In this document: one piece after another, positions 20,721 through 31,340 of the stretch
How positions within the stretch are numbered: the stretch's first letter is position 1
Layout: each line of letters opens with the position of its first letter
Assembly (NCBI GenBank): GCA_030407085.1
Contig: CM059584.1
Coordinates: 107,135,001 to 107,199,000, forward strand
DNA length: 64,000 nucleotides
Reading direction: 5' to 3'
Source of the DNA: Trichopria drosophilae
Taxonomy: Eukaryota; Arthropoda; Insecta; Hymenoptera; Diapriidae
The notes under the pieces: generated by a model
The model's database searches: none
Seen by the model: only the letters and a program-made list of their open reading frames with translations
Told to the model about the DNA's origin: nothing
Position numbers and translations under genes: made by a program

Positions 20721-21340
20721 GAATTTTTTTACTCCAAATAATACAACGGAAATATATTTGTAAAATACATTTCTCTTGAAGTTTGAACGACGTAAATTTA
20801 TTTTTTGTTTCATTCGTACATTTCGGGCATACCTACAGAAAAATATTCTAATGGGTTCCACTGCTCTATTTGTGATGCTGGAGTTCACGCACTGATTTTT
20901 CCATTTATACATTTACTAAACTTGAGAGTATTTACAAAATAATAATTATTACTTTCAAAATAAAATTATTGGATACCATTATGAAACTCGAATTAAATAA
21001 TAATATGCGTGTTCCGCCCGTTGAAATTTTTGATTATTGTTGAAGGTAATTACTCCGGCACATTAATACACAGTATGAAACCATTCCCTAATGATGAAAA
21101 TTCAATATATTGCGATAGCAAAACGAGTAACAAAAATCGATCATTCCGCCTTATCGTGAGGATGTGTGTCTAGACTGTGTCATTAGCTCCCGGCCGTTTC
21201 ACGAAATCCTACTATGCTAAAATAATATCATTTCTCATAATCAGGTAATTACATTTTACCCCTCATTATCCAAATGAGGTCTTAAGATTCGATTACTCAC
21301 ATTAAGCTAATCTACTCATAACTGTATTCAGATAAGGCTT

Positions 21341-21377
21341 TATATAAATTACTGCTCCAGAGCGATATAGCATCAGT
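21341..21377 (+). promoter_or_regulatory. core promoter: TATA box plus TCAGT initiator
   Basis: TATATAAA at 21341-21348 and TCAGT at 21373-21377 place the initiator A (21375) 32 bp downstream of the TATAAA start at 21343. That is the spacing and initiator consensus of arthropod TATA promoters. A strong splice donor follows 95 bp later. Confidence 0.6.
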
Positions 21378-21469
21378 CTCTCTTCCAATTTGGAACAATT
21401 TCGTCGTAGATCATCACGAGCAGACTTGCAGTCCTATTTTGAATTCCAGCAACGAACATATTCTTCAAA
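21375..21469 (+). other. candidate 5' UTR exon
   Basis: Runs from the predicted start site to the donor GTAAGT at 21470. It is 95 nt without an ATG, so it would be an untranslated leader exon. The downstream exon is not proven; candidates are 22338-22406 and 23171-23311. Confidence 0.4.
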
Positions 21470-22337
21470 GTAAGTTAAAAATCACAATATTATATGTACT
21501 TCGTCACTTTTTATGTTTTTTTTACTATACCTTATTATTAACTTATAAAATGTAATGCGGATCACCAGTGTTTCGCGATCAGTACGAACGCGTGAATCGT
21601 ACTCACGTGTTCCATACATTATTTTTTGTAATAGTGTGCGCAAAATTCGGTGCAAATTCGGTGGTGTCGAAACAGGTGGGCCGTGGCCAGCGAGGGCGCG
21701 GTAGCGGGGGATCGGGGGATTTTATATTATATAATATGAAATTTTAAATCAAACATTTTTATAAAATTTAAATCTTATTTATTTTACTTATTTAAATGAT
21801 ATTTCTTTATATTTTGAAGGAAAGATACATTCTTATGAATTTATTTGGATAAATTATTTAATTAACGCTGATAATATTCATTGAAATGCATTGAAGATAA
21901 TGATTTACATTTTTAAACAAATCTTCCAATTTTCCGATTCCTACCGAGCGAAGATTTTGCTGCATAGCTACACGTCAATGTATGTTGCTGGAGGAACGAA
22001 ATGTTGGACGATCTGTAGATGTTATGGATTAACTTTGTAAATATTACGTTCGCCTTCCACATGTTAATTGTTACAGGTGTGGACAATTGTATATAACACA
22101 TCCAGTTTATCATAAATTTTATCCTAGGGAAAATATTTTACACACATTGTACATCTTACGCATTCAAATGAGTAAAATAGTATTTTTTTATACACTATGC
22201 AAATACTGCCTAAAATCGATTGTGCGCTCACTAATACAAAAAAATATATTCGCATCTCTGATTACTCAACAAATATCAAATTTTATTGAAAATGTATTAT
22301 GAAATTTAAATTATTAAAAGAACATATCCAATTTCAG

Positions 22338-22406
22338 GTACAACATATGGCCTTATCCCATATAATCATGTCCATGGGAGGACTGGAGGTTACCCGCAAA
22401 AATGAT
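22338..22406 (+). CDS. candidate internal coding exon (23 codons)
   Basis: Bounded by ATTTCAG upstream and GTAAGC downstream. The 69 nt are open in one frame only (VQHMALSHIIMSMGGLEVTR...), phase 0 at both ends, compatible with the next candidate exon at 23171. No family recognised. The length is short enough to be chance. Confidence 0.3.
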
Positions 22407-22741
22407 GTAAGCCAATCGAATATGATTTTAAATACATTTAATTCCGATTCCGTCCTGCTGAAATTATTCAATTCCGATAGTGTTCATTGTTGCATTTCTT
22501 AATTTAGTATGTAAAAGTACTTTTTAATGCAGAAGTCCAATTTGCAGAAATTGCCCAGTATGTTTGGTTGATTGCGTTTATACCATAGGTAATTGTAATA
22601 ACTATAGAGAGTCATTCATTTTCATCCATTTAGAGACTTTCGAATATTAACAGTTTCGGCGAATCAAAGTGCTTCTGCTGTTCGAACTTAGGAAATTAAT
22701 GCTAACGCAATGCATATAGAAATTCATTTTTTTACGCTGTA

Positions 22742-22794
22742 GGCGTAAAATGGTAATTTTAGTATCTAATAAATAAAAATTACCATTTTACGCC
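22742..22794. repeat. perfect 19-bp hairpin
   Basis: GGCGTAAAATGGTAATTTT at 22742-22760 and its exact inverse at 22776-22794, with a 15-nt loop. The GTAAAAT/ATTTTACG theme recurs nearby (22850-22910), pointing to MITE debris. Confidence 0.8.
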
Positions 22795-23170
22795 TTCATT
22801 TGCGGGCGTATAAGGCCTTTTTCGCGCCTCCTAGGGCATACAATAAATTTTACGCCCATGGAGGCGCGAAATTGGCATTTTAGGCCGGAAAATCGAGGCG
22901 TAGTAGTATATTACCGACTTCGCTGGGCCTCGTACGCTGGTATCGTATTCGAACCATAAAGTCTTACAGCCGTGTGTCGAACAGCATTTTTCGGTACTGA
23001 AAGCTGTAAAAATTCGCATTGCTTCTCGTCGAGTCAAATTTAGGGAGTAAATAATAGTTCTTTTAGTTATTAGCTATTGTCATTTCGACATACCAGTTAT
23101 TCCTTAATTTTCTATTTTACATGATGTATTATGACGTATTAATATTTACATTTTATCATTTTAATCGCAG

Positions 23171-23311
23171 GATTCCATTCTGCAACAGAGGTTGCTGCGG
23201 CATGTAAATGCGTCTACGCAGCAGCAACCGGGAAACGCACGGAAAAAAATAGTACGTCGCTCCAGCCAGATTGCCCAGCTAAAACAGCTTCCCACTGCCC
23301 AGCAGGTCGAT
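23171..23311 (+). CDS. candidate internal coding exon (47 codons), Gln/Arg-rich
   Basis: Flanked by TTAATCGCAG and GTAAGT, both strong splice signals. 141 nt, phase 0-0, open as DSILQQRLLRHVNASTQQQP and on to a KLP/AQQVD end, with a basic KKIVRRSS stretch in the middle. A second frame is also open, so translation is not certain. The exon and its intron are partly duplicated in inverse orientation at 23708-24093, which could disturb splicing. It may belong with the TAZ-domain segment downstream. Confidence 0.4.
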
Positions 23312-23621
23312 GTAAGTCGCGAGTGAAGACGTAAAATGTCAATTAAAATTCGAAATCCTTAAAATTTTTTTTGTTATAAATAGGTATACTTTTCTTATGT
23401 CTTTAAGAATATTTCTACATAATTTCTAGACGATGTGGTTATTTATATTATTTTTATATGATTTTTTAAAGTCGTTAATAGTGAAAAAATCACTACTTTT
23501 TTCATTTTAAGGCTTCCGTATTGATTACCGTGTTAGATACGACAAAAATGCACTTAACCTTTTTTGTAGAGCAAAAAATTTCCTACAAAAAAGTCAGTGA
23601 GAGCCATAGTCTAATGTTAAT
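23236..23621 (+). repeat. left arm of a 386-bp inverted duplication
   Basis: 386 bp running from inside the candidate exon (23236) through its donor into the intron. It pairs with 23708-24093 at roughly 95% identity by eye, with an 86-bp spacer. Confidence 0.9.
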
Positions 23622-23707
23622 ATGTACGGCATGAAAAACATCGGAAGTTATTGAATAAATCATTGAAATTTTAGAACAGAGATAGTTATCTTATTCGTGA
23701 CGTATCT

Positions 23708-24093
23708 ATTAACATTAGACTATGGCCCTCACTGACTTTTTTGTAGAAAATTTTGTGCTCTACAAAAAAGGTTCAGTGCATTTTTGTCGTATCTAACACG
23801 GTAATCAATACGGAAGCCTTAAAATGAAAAAAGTAGTGATTTTTTCACTTTTAACGACTTTAAAAAAATCATATAAAAATAATATAAATAACCACATCGT
23901 CTAGAAATTATGTAGAAATATTCTTGAAGACATAAGAAAAGTATACCTATTTATAGAAGAAAAATTTTAAGGATTTCGAACTTCAATTGTCATTTTACGT
24001 CTTCACTCGCGACTTACATCGACCTGCTGGGCAGTGGGAAGCTGTTTTAGCTGGGCAATCTGGTTGGAGCGACGTACTATTTTTTTCCGTGCG
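23708..24093 (-). repeat. right arm of a 386-bp inverted duplication
   Basis: Reverse complement of 23236-23621, including the antisense of 76 bp of exon and its GTAAGT donor. A transcript through both arms would fold into a long hairpin. Confidence 0.9.
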
Positions 24094-24097
24094 ATAG

Positions 24098-24338
24098 CCA
24101 CGTTTTGATACACGTGGCTCATTGCCCAGGCTGCGAAGAAGAAGCGTGTTGGCGCCTAAAGGCGGATATAAAGCATGTGTTTACCTGTTGGGAGCAGGAT
24201 GAAATTTGTCCTGATTGCCTACTGGTTATAACTAGGCATGCCAGCCACGCACGTACGTGCTTCGATACGATTCCGCGCATGAATCTGTGCAGAATTTTGC
24301 AGCAGAGAACCGCCAATGTATTTAGCCGGCCCACATAA
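24098..24338 (+). CDS. TAZ-type zinc-finger segment (partial gene)
   Basis: The open frame from 24105 (no ATG; it continues open upstream into the hairpin arm) reads LIHVAHCPGC..., then C-x8-H-x3-C (CWRLKADIKHVFTC), then C-x2-C-x9-H-x3-C (CPDC...HASHARTC), then MNLCRILQQR. These spacings match the TAZ finger of CBP/p300 proteins, which binds transactivation domains. The last zinc ligand set lacks one Cys. A TAA stop (24336-24338) directly precedes a GTAAGT donor. A TTTTTACAG acceptor (24414-24422) and AATAAA (24536) follow, as in a gene with an intron just after the stop. No histone acetyltransferase or BTB domain is visible. The 5' side is interrupted by the inverted duplication. Confidence 0.5.
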
Positions 24339-24535
24339 GTAAGTAAACAAAGCAATTGTTGTATTAACACTGTTCTTTTACTCTAATATGTAATGCTCTA
24401 CTCAAAATTTATGTTTTTACAGACACGGAATTAATAATGCAAATGGCTTCGGAGTAGCGCCGACAACGTGGGAATTTCATGAAAATTCATAGAAAAAATA
24501 ATATATATATATCAATGTACCTAAAATTAATTTTA

Positions 24536-24541
24536 AATAAA
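24536..24541 (+). terminator. AATAAA polyadenylation signal
   Basis: AATAAA lies about 200 bp after the TAZ-frame stop, with a second AATAAA about 15 bp on. It falls just inside the right GATCAA arm, so the module ends before the arm begins. Confidence 0.45.
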
Positions 24542-24602
24542 CGTAGAAAATAAATCATATCTCTACTTAATTACACATCATTTTATGCTTCCTACTCATT
24601 CT

Positions 24603-25440
24603 AACTGTATCAAATTAGATGAAACTTTTTCTAACCTACTTTGATTAAAATTCTTTCAAATTTGACCAAATGGGATCAAAATTCGATCAAAATTCGATCA
24701 AAATTCGATCAATATTTAATCAAATTTTATCAAATTTTACTCAACAAAAGTGTAAGATCTGGAACACGACCAGCGCTGGAACCAATATTATATGCGGATA
24801 CGACGCCTACGAAATACAAGACCAACAGGTACATGACAAATAGTATTAAAGGTCTAATCACAACCTAGAGCATGCAAATCATTTTATATTTGATTGATGA
24901 GAATGTGATCTAATTTGATCGGAATTTTCAGATTATTTCAAATCTAGTGCGATCAAAATATGATCCTCCTTTGATAAAAAAAGCCACAAATTGAATGAGA
25001 TTTCAGGAGAAGCAAATCAATGGTGATCATCGTTGCTTAACTTTTATTATTACTATTCAATCAAATATCCCATTTTTGAGTCACTCAGACGTTCTTGGAT
25101 CAACTTTGATCACATTTGATCAATTTAACTTTTATCGTTTTAATTTGATCATATTATCATTTTTCGAGTATTTCAGACTTACCTTGATCAATTTCGATCA
25201 AATTTGATTATATTAAATTTCATATCATTTTTTAGAGAACTTTACATTTTTCTATAAACAATCTTGATGAAATTTGATAAATTTTACTTCTACCATTTTG
25301 CTTTAATCACATTTTTTAATTTTTAGAGTATTTTGGTCTTATATTGATCAAATTTGATTAATTTTACTTTTATCATTTTGACTTCATCAAAATTTACTCC
25401 ATTTTTAAGAATATTTCAAATATGTATTTTGCGACATCTT
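24603..25440. repeat. right arm of the long inverted repeat (GATCAA-rich)
   Basis: Inverse of the left arm (19688-20720). Its outer edge cuts directly into the DIRS element. Short plus-strand frames here are by-products of the repeat. Confidence 0.8.
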
Positions 25441-26686
25441 CAAATCGTTTGGTTAAAAAGGATAGAATTTTATTTTTTGACACCTCAAACGGATCTTCAT
25501 TTCTTCCTTGGTTGAATGCCCACCATGATTTTAACGTTGAATTGTATTGTTCAATATATCAATAGCTTCCATAGGTGATTTCTTCTTTATGAATGATTCC
25601 TTGATAAATTAGCGGCAACCAGGGTAAGTTTTCTTGACAAAGGGTGTGGATGACCTCTAGCAGCAGATATTAACAATTTAGGATTAGGATGAAATATTAA
25701 CAATCACCTTGAACCAACTTTTTAAAAAGAGGAAACCACGTCTCACCCGTCCAATAAGCTACCACACTATGCCTGAAGCTTTGTCAGTTTTGATCTTTTT
25801 CAATACTTTTGCAATAATTGAAAAAGGAGGGAATGCATAATATTTTAATTCTGACCAATTTAAGGTAAATGCGTCATAAAAACTTGCTTCTGGGCCTTGT
25901 CCCCATGCACAATATGTTTTACATTTATTGTTCATTCTTGACGCAAAACGATCAATATCTGGATTACCAAAAGTATTTACAATTTTTTTAATGGCATAAT
26001 CTCCTAAACTCCATTCCTATATCTTCGTTGATTTTTCTGGATAATGTATCAACTTTTTTATTTTCTTTTGAAGGAATATAAACTGCATAAACGCACAGTT
26101 TATGTTGCTCACACCAGTTCCACAATGTTTTTGCCAATTCGTGAAAAGTAGGAATTTTTGTTCCACCCATTTTATTAATATAAGATAAGGCGGTTGTATT
26201 GTCGACTCTCAGTAAAACTTGACAACTTCTCAAATCTTTTGCAAAATATTTTAATGCCACGTAACAAGCTTTTAATTCTAAGTGATTAATATCCAGTAAT
26301 TTTTCTTCAAAACTCCATTCGCCATTAATTCCTATTCCCTGGCAAAAAATCCCCAGCCTATTAAGGTGGCATCAGAATATATTTCCCTTTTAAAATTATA
26401 CAATTTAATATTCTTATTTGAAACTACCAGCACGTTATGCCACCAATGAAGATCACTTCGAACACAATTTGTAATTAACGTTTGTGTTTCAAAATTCATG
26501 TTACTTGCTTTTAAAGCCTTTATTTTTTCTCTCTCTAAATGTTTACAGCGCAAACCGTACTCAATTCCTGGACAGCAGGAGACAAGGATGCCAATTAATT
26601 GAGCAAATTCACGAATTGAACAAAATTTCTTAATTTCATATCTTCGTAATAATTCTAAATTGAACTTTTCTTTTCTATCGGAAGCT
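25441..26686 (-). pseudogene. DIRS-like retrotransposon, RNase H part (3' segment)
   Basis: Reading leftward from 26686: the RT/RNase H linker, DLHWWHNVLV, the first RNase H Asp in SDATLIGWGF (26332-26553), then LLRVDNTTALSYINKMGGT and IPSKENKKVDTLSR (25988-26260). Farther left are remnants of the downstream region (RFASRMN, SFYDAFTLNW, YYAFPPFS) with stops. These blocks are characteristic of DIRS/PAT-type elements, which use a tyrosine recombinase and not a DDE integrase. The recombinase would lie left of 25441 but is cut off by the GATCAA arm. The other half is at 29984-31300. Confidence 0.8.
26677..26686. repeat. 10-bp target-site duplication, left (ATCGGAAGCT)
   Basis: Repeated at 29984-29993. 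It is the DIRS sequence in which the Jockey-like LINE inserted. Confidence 0.85.
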
Positions 26687-26847
26687 CAGTTATCGTCTGA
26701 CCGTCGATGTGTGCATCAGACGTGTTTACGGTTTTATTCCGTGATTTGAGGTCATTAAGTTGTGTTTACTAGTGTTCTAGATTATTACAAATTATAACGT
26801 GTAAATAAATTCATGCTGGGAATAGTAACCGATTCCCATTCTCATGA

Positions 26848-27735
26848 GTGGAATGTTGCAGGCGCAGCTGTCGCTGCCCAGAGCATCACCTAAGTGCAAA
26901 TTTGAATCTAAATAATTTGTCGTTAACAGACAAAAATAATAAAGTAACGACAAAAATAAATAACAGTAACGCTCACAGCGAAACAGCTTACTCCCAAGAG
27001 AACTATGAAAATACCGAGTGGAAAATAGTAGATACAAACAAAAACAAAAACGAAAGAGGAAGAACCAGCCCAGAAATGATAAACAAGGCAAGTAAACGTC
27101 AATCTATAAAAGACTACTGGCTGAATAAACCCATTGAAACTGAAAATAGTTTCGAGCAGCTTCCAGAAAACAATAACGATGAAGAGATTGAAAATTCACA
27201 AATTACAATAGTGAAAATTCCTAAGCCACCTCCGATTTTTGTAAGTGGAGTGGAGAACATACGTCCACTAAAAGAATTACTAGATGGAATAGTAAACAAA
27301 GAGTACACTATTAAGATACTCTATAATAACGAAGTAAAAATACAAGCAAATTCACCAGAAAAATATATACCCATTATCGAGGAATTAAAAAAAAGAGGAA
27401 CTGAATTTTATTCTTTTCAGAGTAAACAAAATAAAAGTTTTAAGGCTGTACTTAAAAACATGCATCCTTCGGTCGATACAGAAGATCTCAAAAAGGAAAT
27501 AGAAGAACATGATCATAAAGTGTTGAGAATCACAAATGTTTTACAAAACACAACTAAGATACCTTTACCTCTATTTTTTATAGAATTAATATATAATATA
27601 ATAGAATCAAGAGAAAATAACAGAGATATATACAAAATTAAAAAGCTAATGGACACCATAATTAGTTTTGAACAACCACGCAAAAAAAAGGGATATTCCA
27701 CAATGCATGAAATGTCAAGCATATGGTCACACTAA
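26848..27735 (+). pseudogene. Jockey-like ORF1 (gag-like), frameshifted
   Basis: The open frame shows the PPPIFVSGVENIRPLKELL entry, the RRM-like AVLKNMHPSVDTEDLKKEIE and PLPLFFIELI blocks of Jockey-group ORF1. Two breaks are visible. The likely start ATG at 26844 is in another frame that closes near 26915. At the A run near 27681 the frame leaves the zinc-knuckle reading, which continues in the frame of 27668-29350. The protein would bind element RNA. No intact product is possible. Confidence 0.8.
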
Positions 27736-29350
27736 AAACTACTGCAATAAGAGACCTGTTTGTGTAAATACATATTTGTATAACAAGAAAACGGATTGGG
27801 AAATATTTAGAGAGACATTAAATACCAACTTATGTTGTAATATTCCATTAAAAACCGAAGAAGAACTGGAAGACGCCATTGAAAACCTCAACATACAAAT
27901 ACATGAAGCACTTCATCTAGCTACGCCTACTACTGACAACCACAAGAGTGATAAGAGATGTTCAAAAACTGTACAGATCTTGATTGCGGAAAAACGAAGA
28001 CTAAGGAAAATCTGGCAAAAATCTAGAGCACCCTGTGACAAGACCAAGTTGAATAAGGCAATAAAAGAACTAAAAAATAGGTTATACGAAGAAAGAAATG
28101 CAGAAATACAGCAGTATCTCGAGAACTTGACACCTACGGAATCAACTGATTACTCACTATGGAAAGCAGCCAAGAAGTTTAAACGACCTAAGCAGTTTAT
28201 TCCATCAATACGGAAACAAAATGGACACTGGGCAAGGAACGACTCAGATAAGGCCTCCACCGTTGCTGAACACCTGACTAAAGTATTCGAGCTGCATCCA
28301 CCTGAAATCTCACCTAAAGAAGAAGAAAAATTACTGGAGGATCCATCTGTTCAGAAGGAACATCAGATTAAACGTATAAAAGTTAAAGAAGTAAAAAATA
28401 TCATAAGAAAAAACCTTAAGACCAAAAAATCCCCTGGGTACGACAATATAAGTGGTAAAATTTTAAAAGAACTGCCTGAAAAAGGATTTAGATGGATGAC
28501 TATATTGTGTAATGCTTTAATAAGGCTCTGCTATTTTCCGGTCCAATGGAAGATTGCCCAGATGATACTTTTACCTAAACCTGGTAAAAATCAAGATCTG
28601 GTGACATCGTACAGGCCTATAAGTCTTCTTCCAGTGATGTCAAAAATCATGGAGAAACTATTATTATCAAGATTGTTCCCAATATTGACGAGCTCCAAAA
28701 TAATACCAAACTATCAATTTGGCTTTCGACCGCAACATGCAACGGTACAACAAATTGATAGAATAATTACAAAAATTAAAAAGGACTTTGAAAATAAAAA
28801 ATACTGCTCTGCTATATTTTTAGATATATCTCAGGCTTTCGATAAAATCTGGCACGAAGGCCTAATATATAAACTCAAAATACTCCTACCATTCAATATT
28901 TACCTGATATTGAAATCATATATAAACAATAGATATTTTCAAGTTAAAATAAAAGATACAGTCACCCAACTTTTTCCCATTAAAGCTGGTGTACCACAAG
29001 GCAGTGTATTAGGTCCCATTTCATACCTTATCTATACATCGGATCTGCCAACTTCGAAACTCGTGACCCTAGCTACATATGCTGACGATACAGCAGTCCT
29101 ATCATCTCATACTAGTCATACAACAGCCTATAGAATTCTGCAAACGTATGTAGACAAATTACAACTCTGGTACCAACAATGGAGAATTAAAGTAAATGAA
29201 AACAAATCTACACACGTCACCTTCACTATGAGAAACGAGGCATGTCCAACTATAATACTGAATAACAAAACATACCACAATCGGACCAAGTTAAGTATCT
29301 TGGGATGCATTTGGACCGCCGTCTCACATGGAAGCCACATATATGGATGA
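27668..29350 (+). pseudogene. zinc knuckle fused in frame to Jockey-like RT
   Basis: A 560-codon frame that opens with the ORF1 knuckle (CMKCQAYGHTKNYC, then KRPVCV). Without a break it passes into NTYLYNKKTDWEIFRETLN, the ORF2 linker upstream of RT. Normal elements have the rest of ORF1, the ORF2 start and the AP endonuclease in between, so a deletion joined the two parts. RT motifs are intact: SYRPISLLPVMSKIMEK, FGFRPQHAT, IFLDISQAFD (motif A), AGVPQGSVLGP and catalytic YADD. It ends by frameshift near 29290 at the end of the thumb. Confidence 0.85.
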
Positions 29351-29773
29351 AACGAAAACATCTAAATCTCAAATTAAAAAAAAATGTACTGGCTACTAGC
29401 TCGAAAGTCTAACCTCTCAATAGGAAATAAAATACTATTATATAAAACCATAATAAAGCCTGTTTGGACATATGGTATACAACTATGGGGATATACAGCG
29501 AATTCTAATATCAACATTCTGGAGAGGTTTCAGTCCAAAACATTAAGACATATAGTCAATGCTCCATGGTACGTACCTAACGAGGTAATACGGAAAGATT
29601 CGGACATTACAACAATACGACAAGAAATTGCATTACATACAGCAAAATATGATAAGAGAGTACAAAAACATCCTAATGACCTAATAAGAGCAATACCACT
29701 TGAACGGATACGAAATTCAAGATTGAAGAGACTTAACAACAGAGACCCCAGAACGCGTTTTCAAAATTCATAA
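29290..29773 (+). pseudogene. C-terminal part of Jockey-like ORF2
   Basis: After the shift near 29290 the thumb continues in a second frame, then changes again at an A run near 29378. It then runs from 29384 (YWLLARKSNLSIGNKILLYK, KPVWTYGIQLWG, RFQSKTLRHIVNAPWYVPN) to a stop at 29773. This is the usual end of Jockey-group ORF2, which lacks RNase H. Confidence 0.85.
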
Positions 29774-29983
29774 AACTAAAATGTTAATTTAATTTCGAGT
29801 ATCAACTTATATGTATTTGCTATAAATTTATGTAAATCAGTTATCTCAATTCAATTTAATAACGGTACCGAACGCAGGGAAAGTACCACCACGCTATTCG
29901 ATATTATGTTATCAAATATTTACTTATTGTCAACGTAGACAGATTGTAAATAAACCAGGAAAATAAAAAAAAAAAAAAAAAAA

Positions 29984-31300
29984 ATCGGAAGCTGAACAGT
30001 CATCTTTAACGAATTAAATGTAAATCCAAGATATTTACAAGTTTGAGTTGGAATCAAGTCTGACTTTTCCCTTTAATTACTAATCCTAAATACTTGAATA
30101 GATCACATGACGATTGCAAATTTAAATTGCTTTCCTCTAAAGAATCTCCTAAGCATAGTAAATCATTTAAATAAATGACTGATAAAAAAACTTTTGTTCT
30201 CAATAAATTAACCACTGGTTTCATTATTTTCGTAAAAATAAACGGACATGTTGCAAGACCAAATCGTAGACACGTAAACTCGAAAATTTGATCTTTAAAG
30301 ATAAAGCGTAGATATTTTCGACTTTCTACGTGAATAGTTATTAAGAAATAAGCATCTTTCAAATCAACTTTTCACATGTACATTCCGTAATCTAATAAAT
30401 TACATACTGATCTCAGATCCACTAATTTAAAGTTATCAGTTTCAATAAAGGAGTTTAATGCCTTTAAATTCAGAATAAACCTTACTTTACCATTAGGCTT
30501 GTGAATTACAAAATAACTGGAAATAAATTGGCCAGATATCGGGTTACACCTTTGAATTGCTCCAATTTTTAATAATCTAGAAATTTCACTTTCGATAATA
30601 TTTGTCTCTGCAGTAGACCAAACATTTTTCGGAACTCCATACTGAATTGGAGATTTTTTAAAAATAATTTTATATTCTTTTTATACAGTCAAGAACAAAT
30701 CGATCAGACGTTATTTCTCTCCATGATTTATGGAATTGTAGGTTCGAGCGATGTTTCGACTGATTTTGCCGTCGATAGAAATTGGACTTCGGGTAGTTTG
30801 TTTTCCATGACTCTTTTGTTGTCGACATTTGGAAGCATTCTTCGCTTTGTAGCCCGCCTGTGCCCGTATTCTGTAAGTCGGTATTACGAATAACGTCGAC
30901 GTTATGACAATTCCAACCAACCACGGTCCAGGATATTGTCGTTATCGACAGTAACGTCGACGTTATTCGTAATAACGACTTACGGAATACGGGCACTGAG
31001 TTGTCGACTTTTGTGATACCGACGGGCCTTTCCAGTTTAACCTTTGTTGACTTTGTTGGAAAGATAGTTTTTTATTTTGTTGTTTTTTTAAATCTTGACT
31101 AATCTTGCCAATGATTTTTTGCTGATTGATAGTGTCAACAAGTTTTCCACCAAATAAAAATTAATCAGCTTCTCTGTTTTCGATTTTATCTGCAAATTGT
31201 TTAGACAGACCCGGGAGAATACATGCTCTACGAGCGACTTTTGACCCTAATGTTGTTACAGCATTTTGAATTTGCATAAGTTGAAAGTATTATAAGAATA
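29984..31300 (-). pseudogene. DIRS-like retrotransposon, gag and RT part (5' segment)
   Basis: Reading leftward from about 31300: gag-like remnants (SKVARRACILPGLSKQFADK, DTINQQKIIGKIS, QQSQQRLNWKG), a MITE insertion (30860-30996), then the RT. The RT (30054-30362) has KDAYFLITIHVESRKYLRF, FTCLRFGLATCPFIFTKIMK and SVIYLNDLLCLG. The catalytic box reads YLND, so one Asp is replaced. Several stops interrupt the frame. It continues across the LINE at 26686. Dead copy. Confidence 0.8.
30860..30996. mobile_element. 137-bp palindromic MITE
   Basis: Ends are GTGCCCGTATTCTGTAAGTC and its near-perfect inverse, with a second inverted block ATTACGAATAACGTCGACGT in both arms. It lies within the DIRS gag region and would fold into a ~55-bp hairpin. 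Confidence 0.85.
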
Positions 31301-31340
31301 GCGCATCCATATTTCCTTTGTCTGATCTCAAAAACTATAC

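Larger units (their letters stand above)
26687..29983 (+). mobile_element. Jockey-like LINE with internal deletion
   Basis: A 3.3-kb insert bounded by ATCGGAAGCT, starting CAGTTATCGTCTGACCG and ending in a 20-A tail. It contains ORF1, an ORF1-RT fusion and a frameshifted RT tail. The endonuclease region is absent, so the copy was either deleted before insertion and mobilised in trans or deleted afterwards. Confidence 0.9.
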
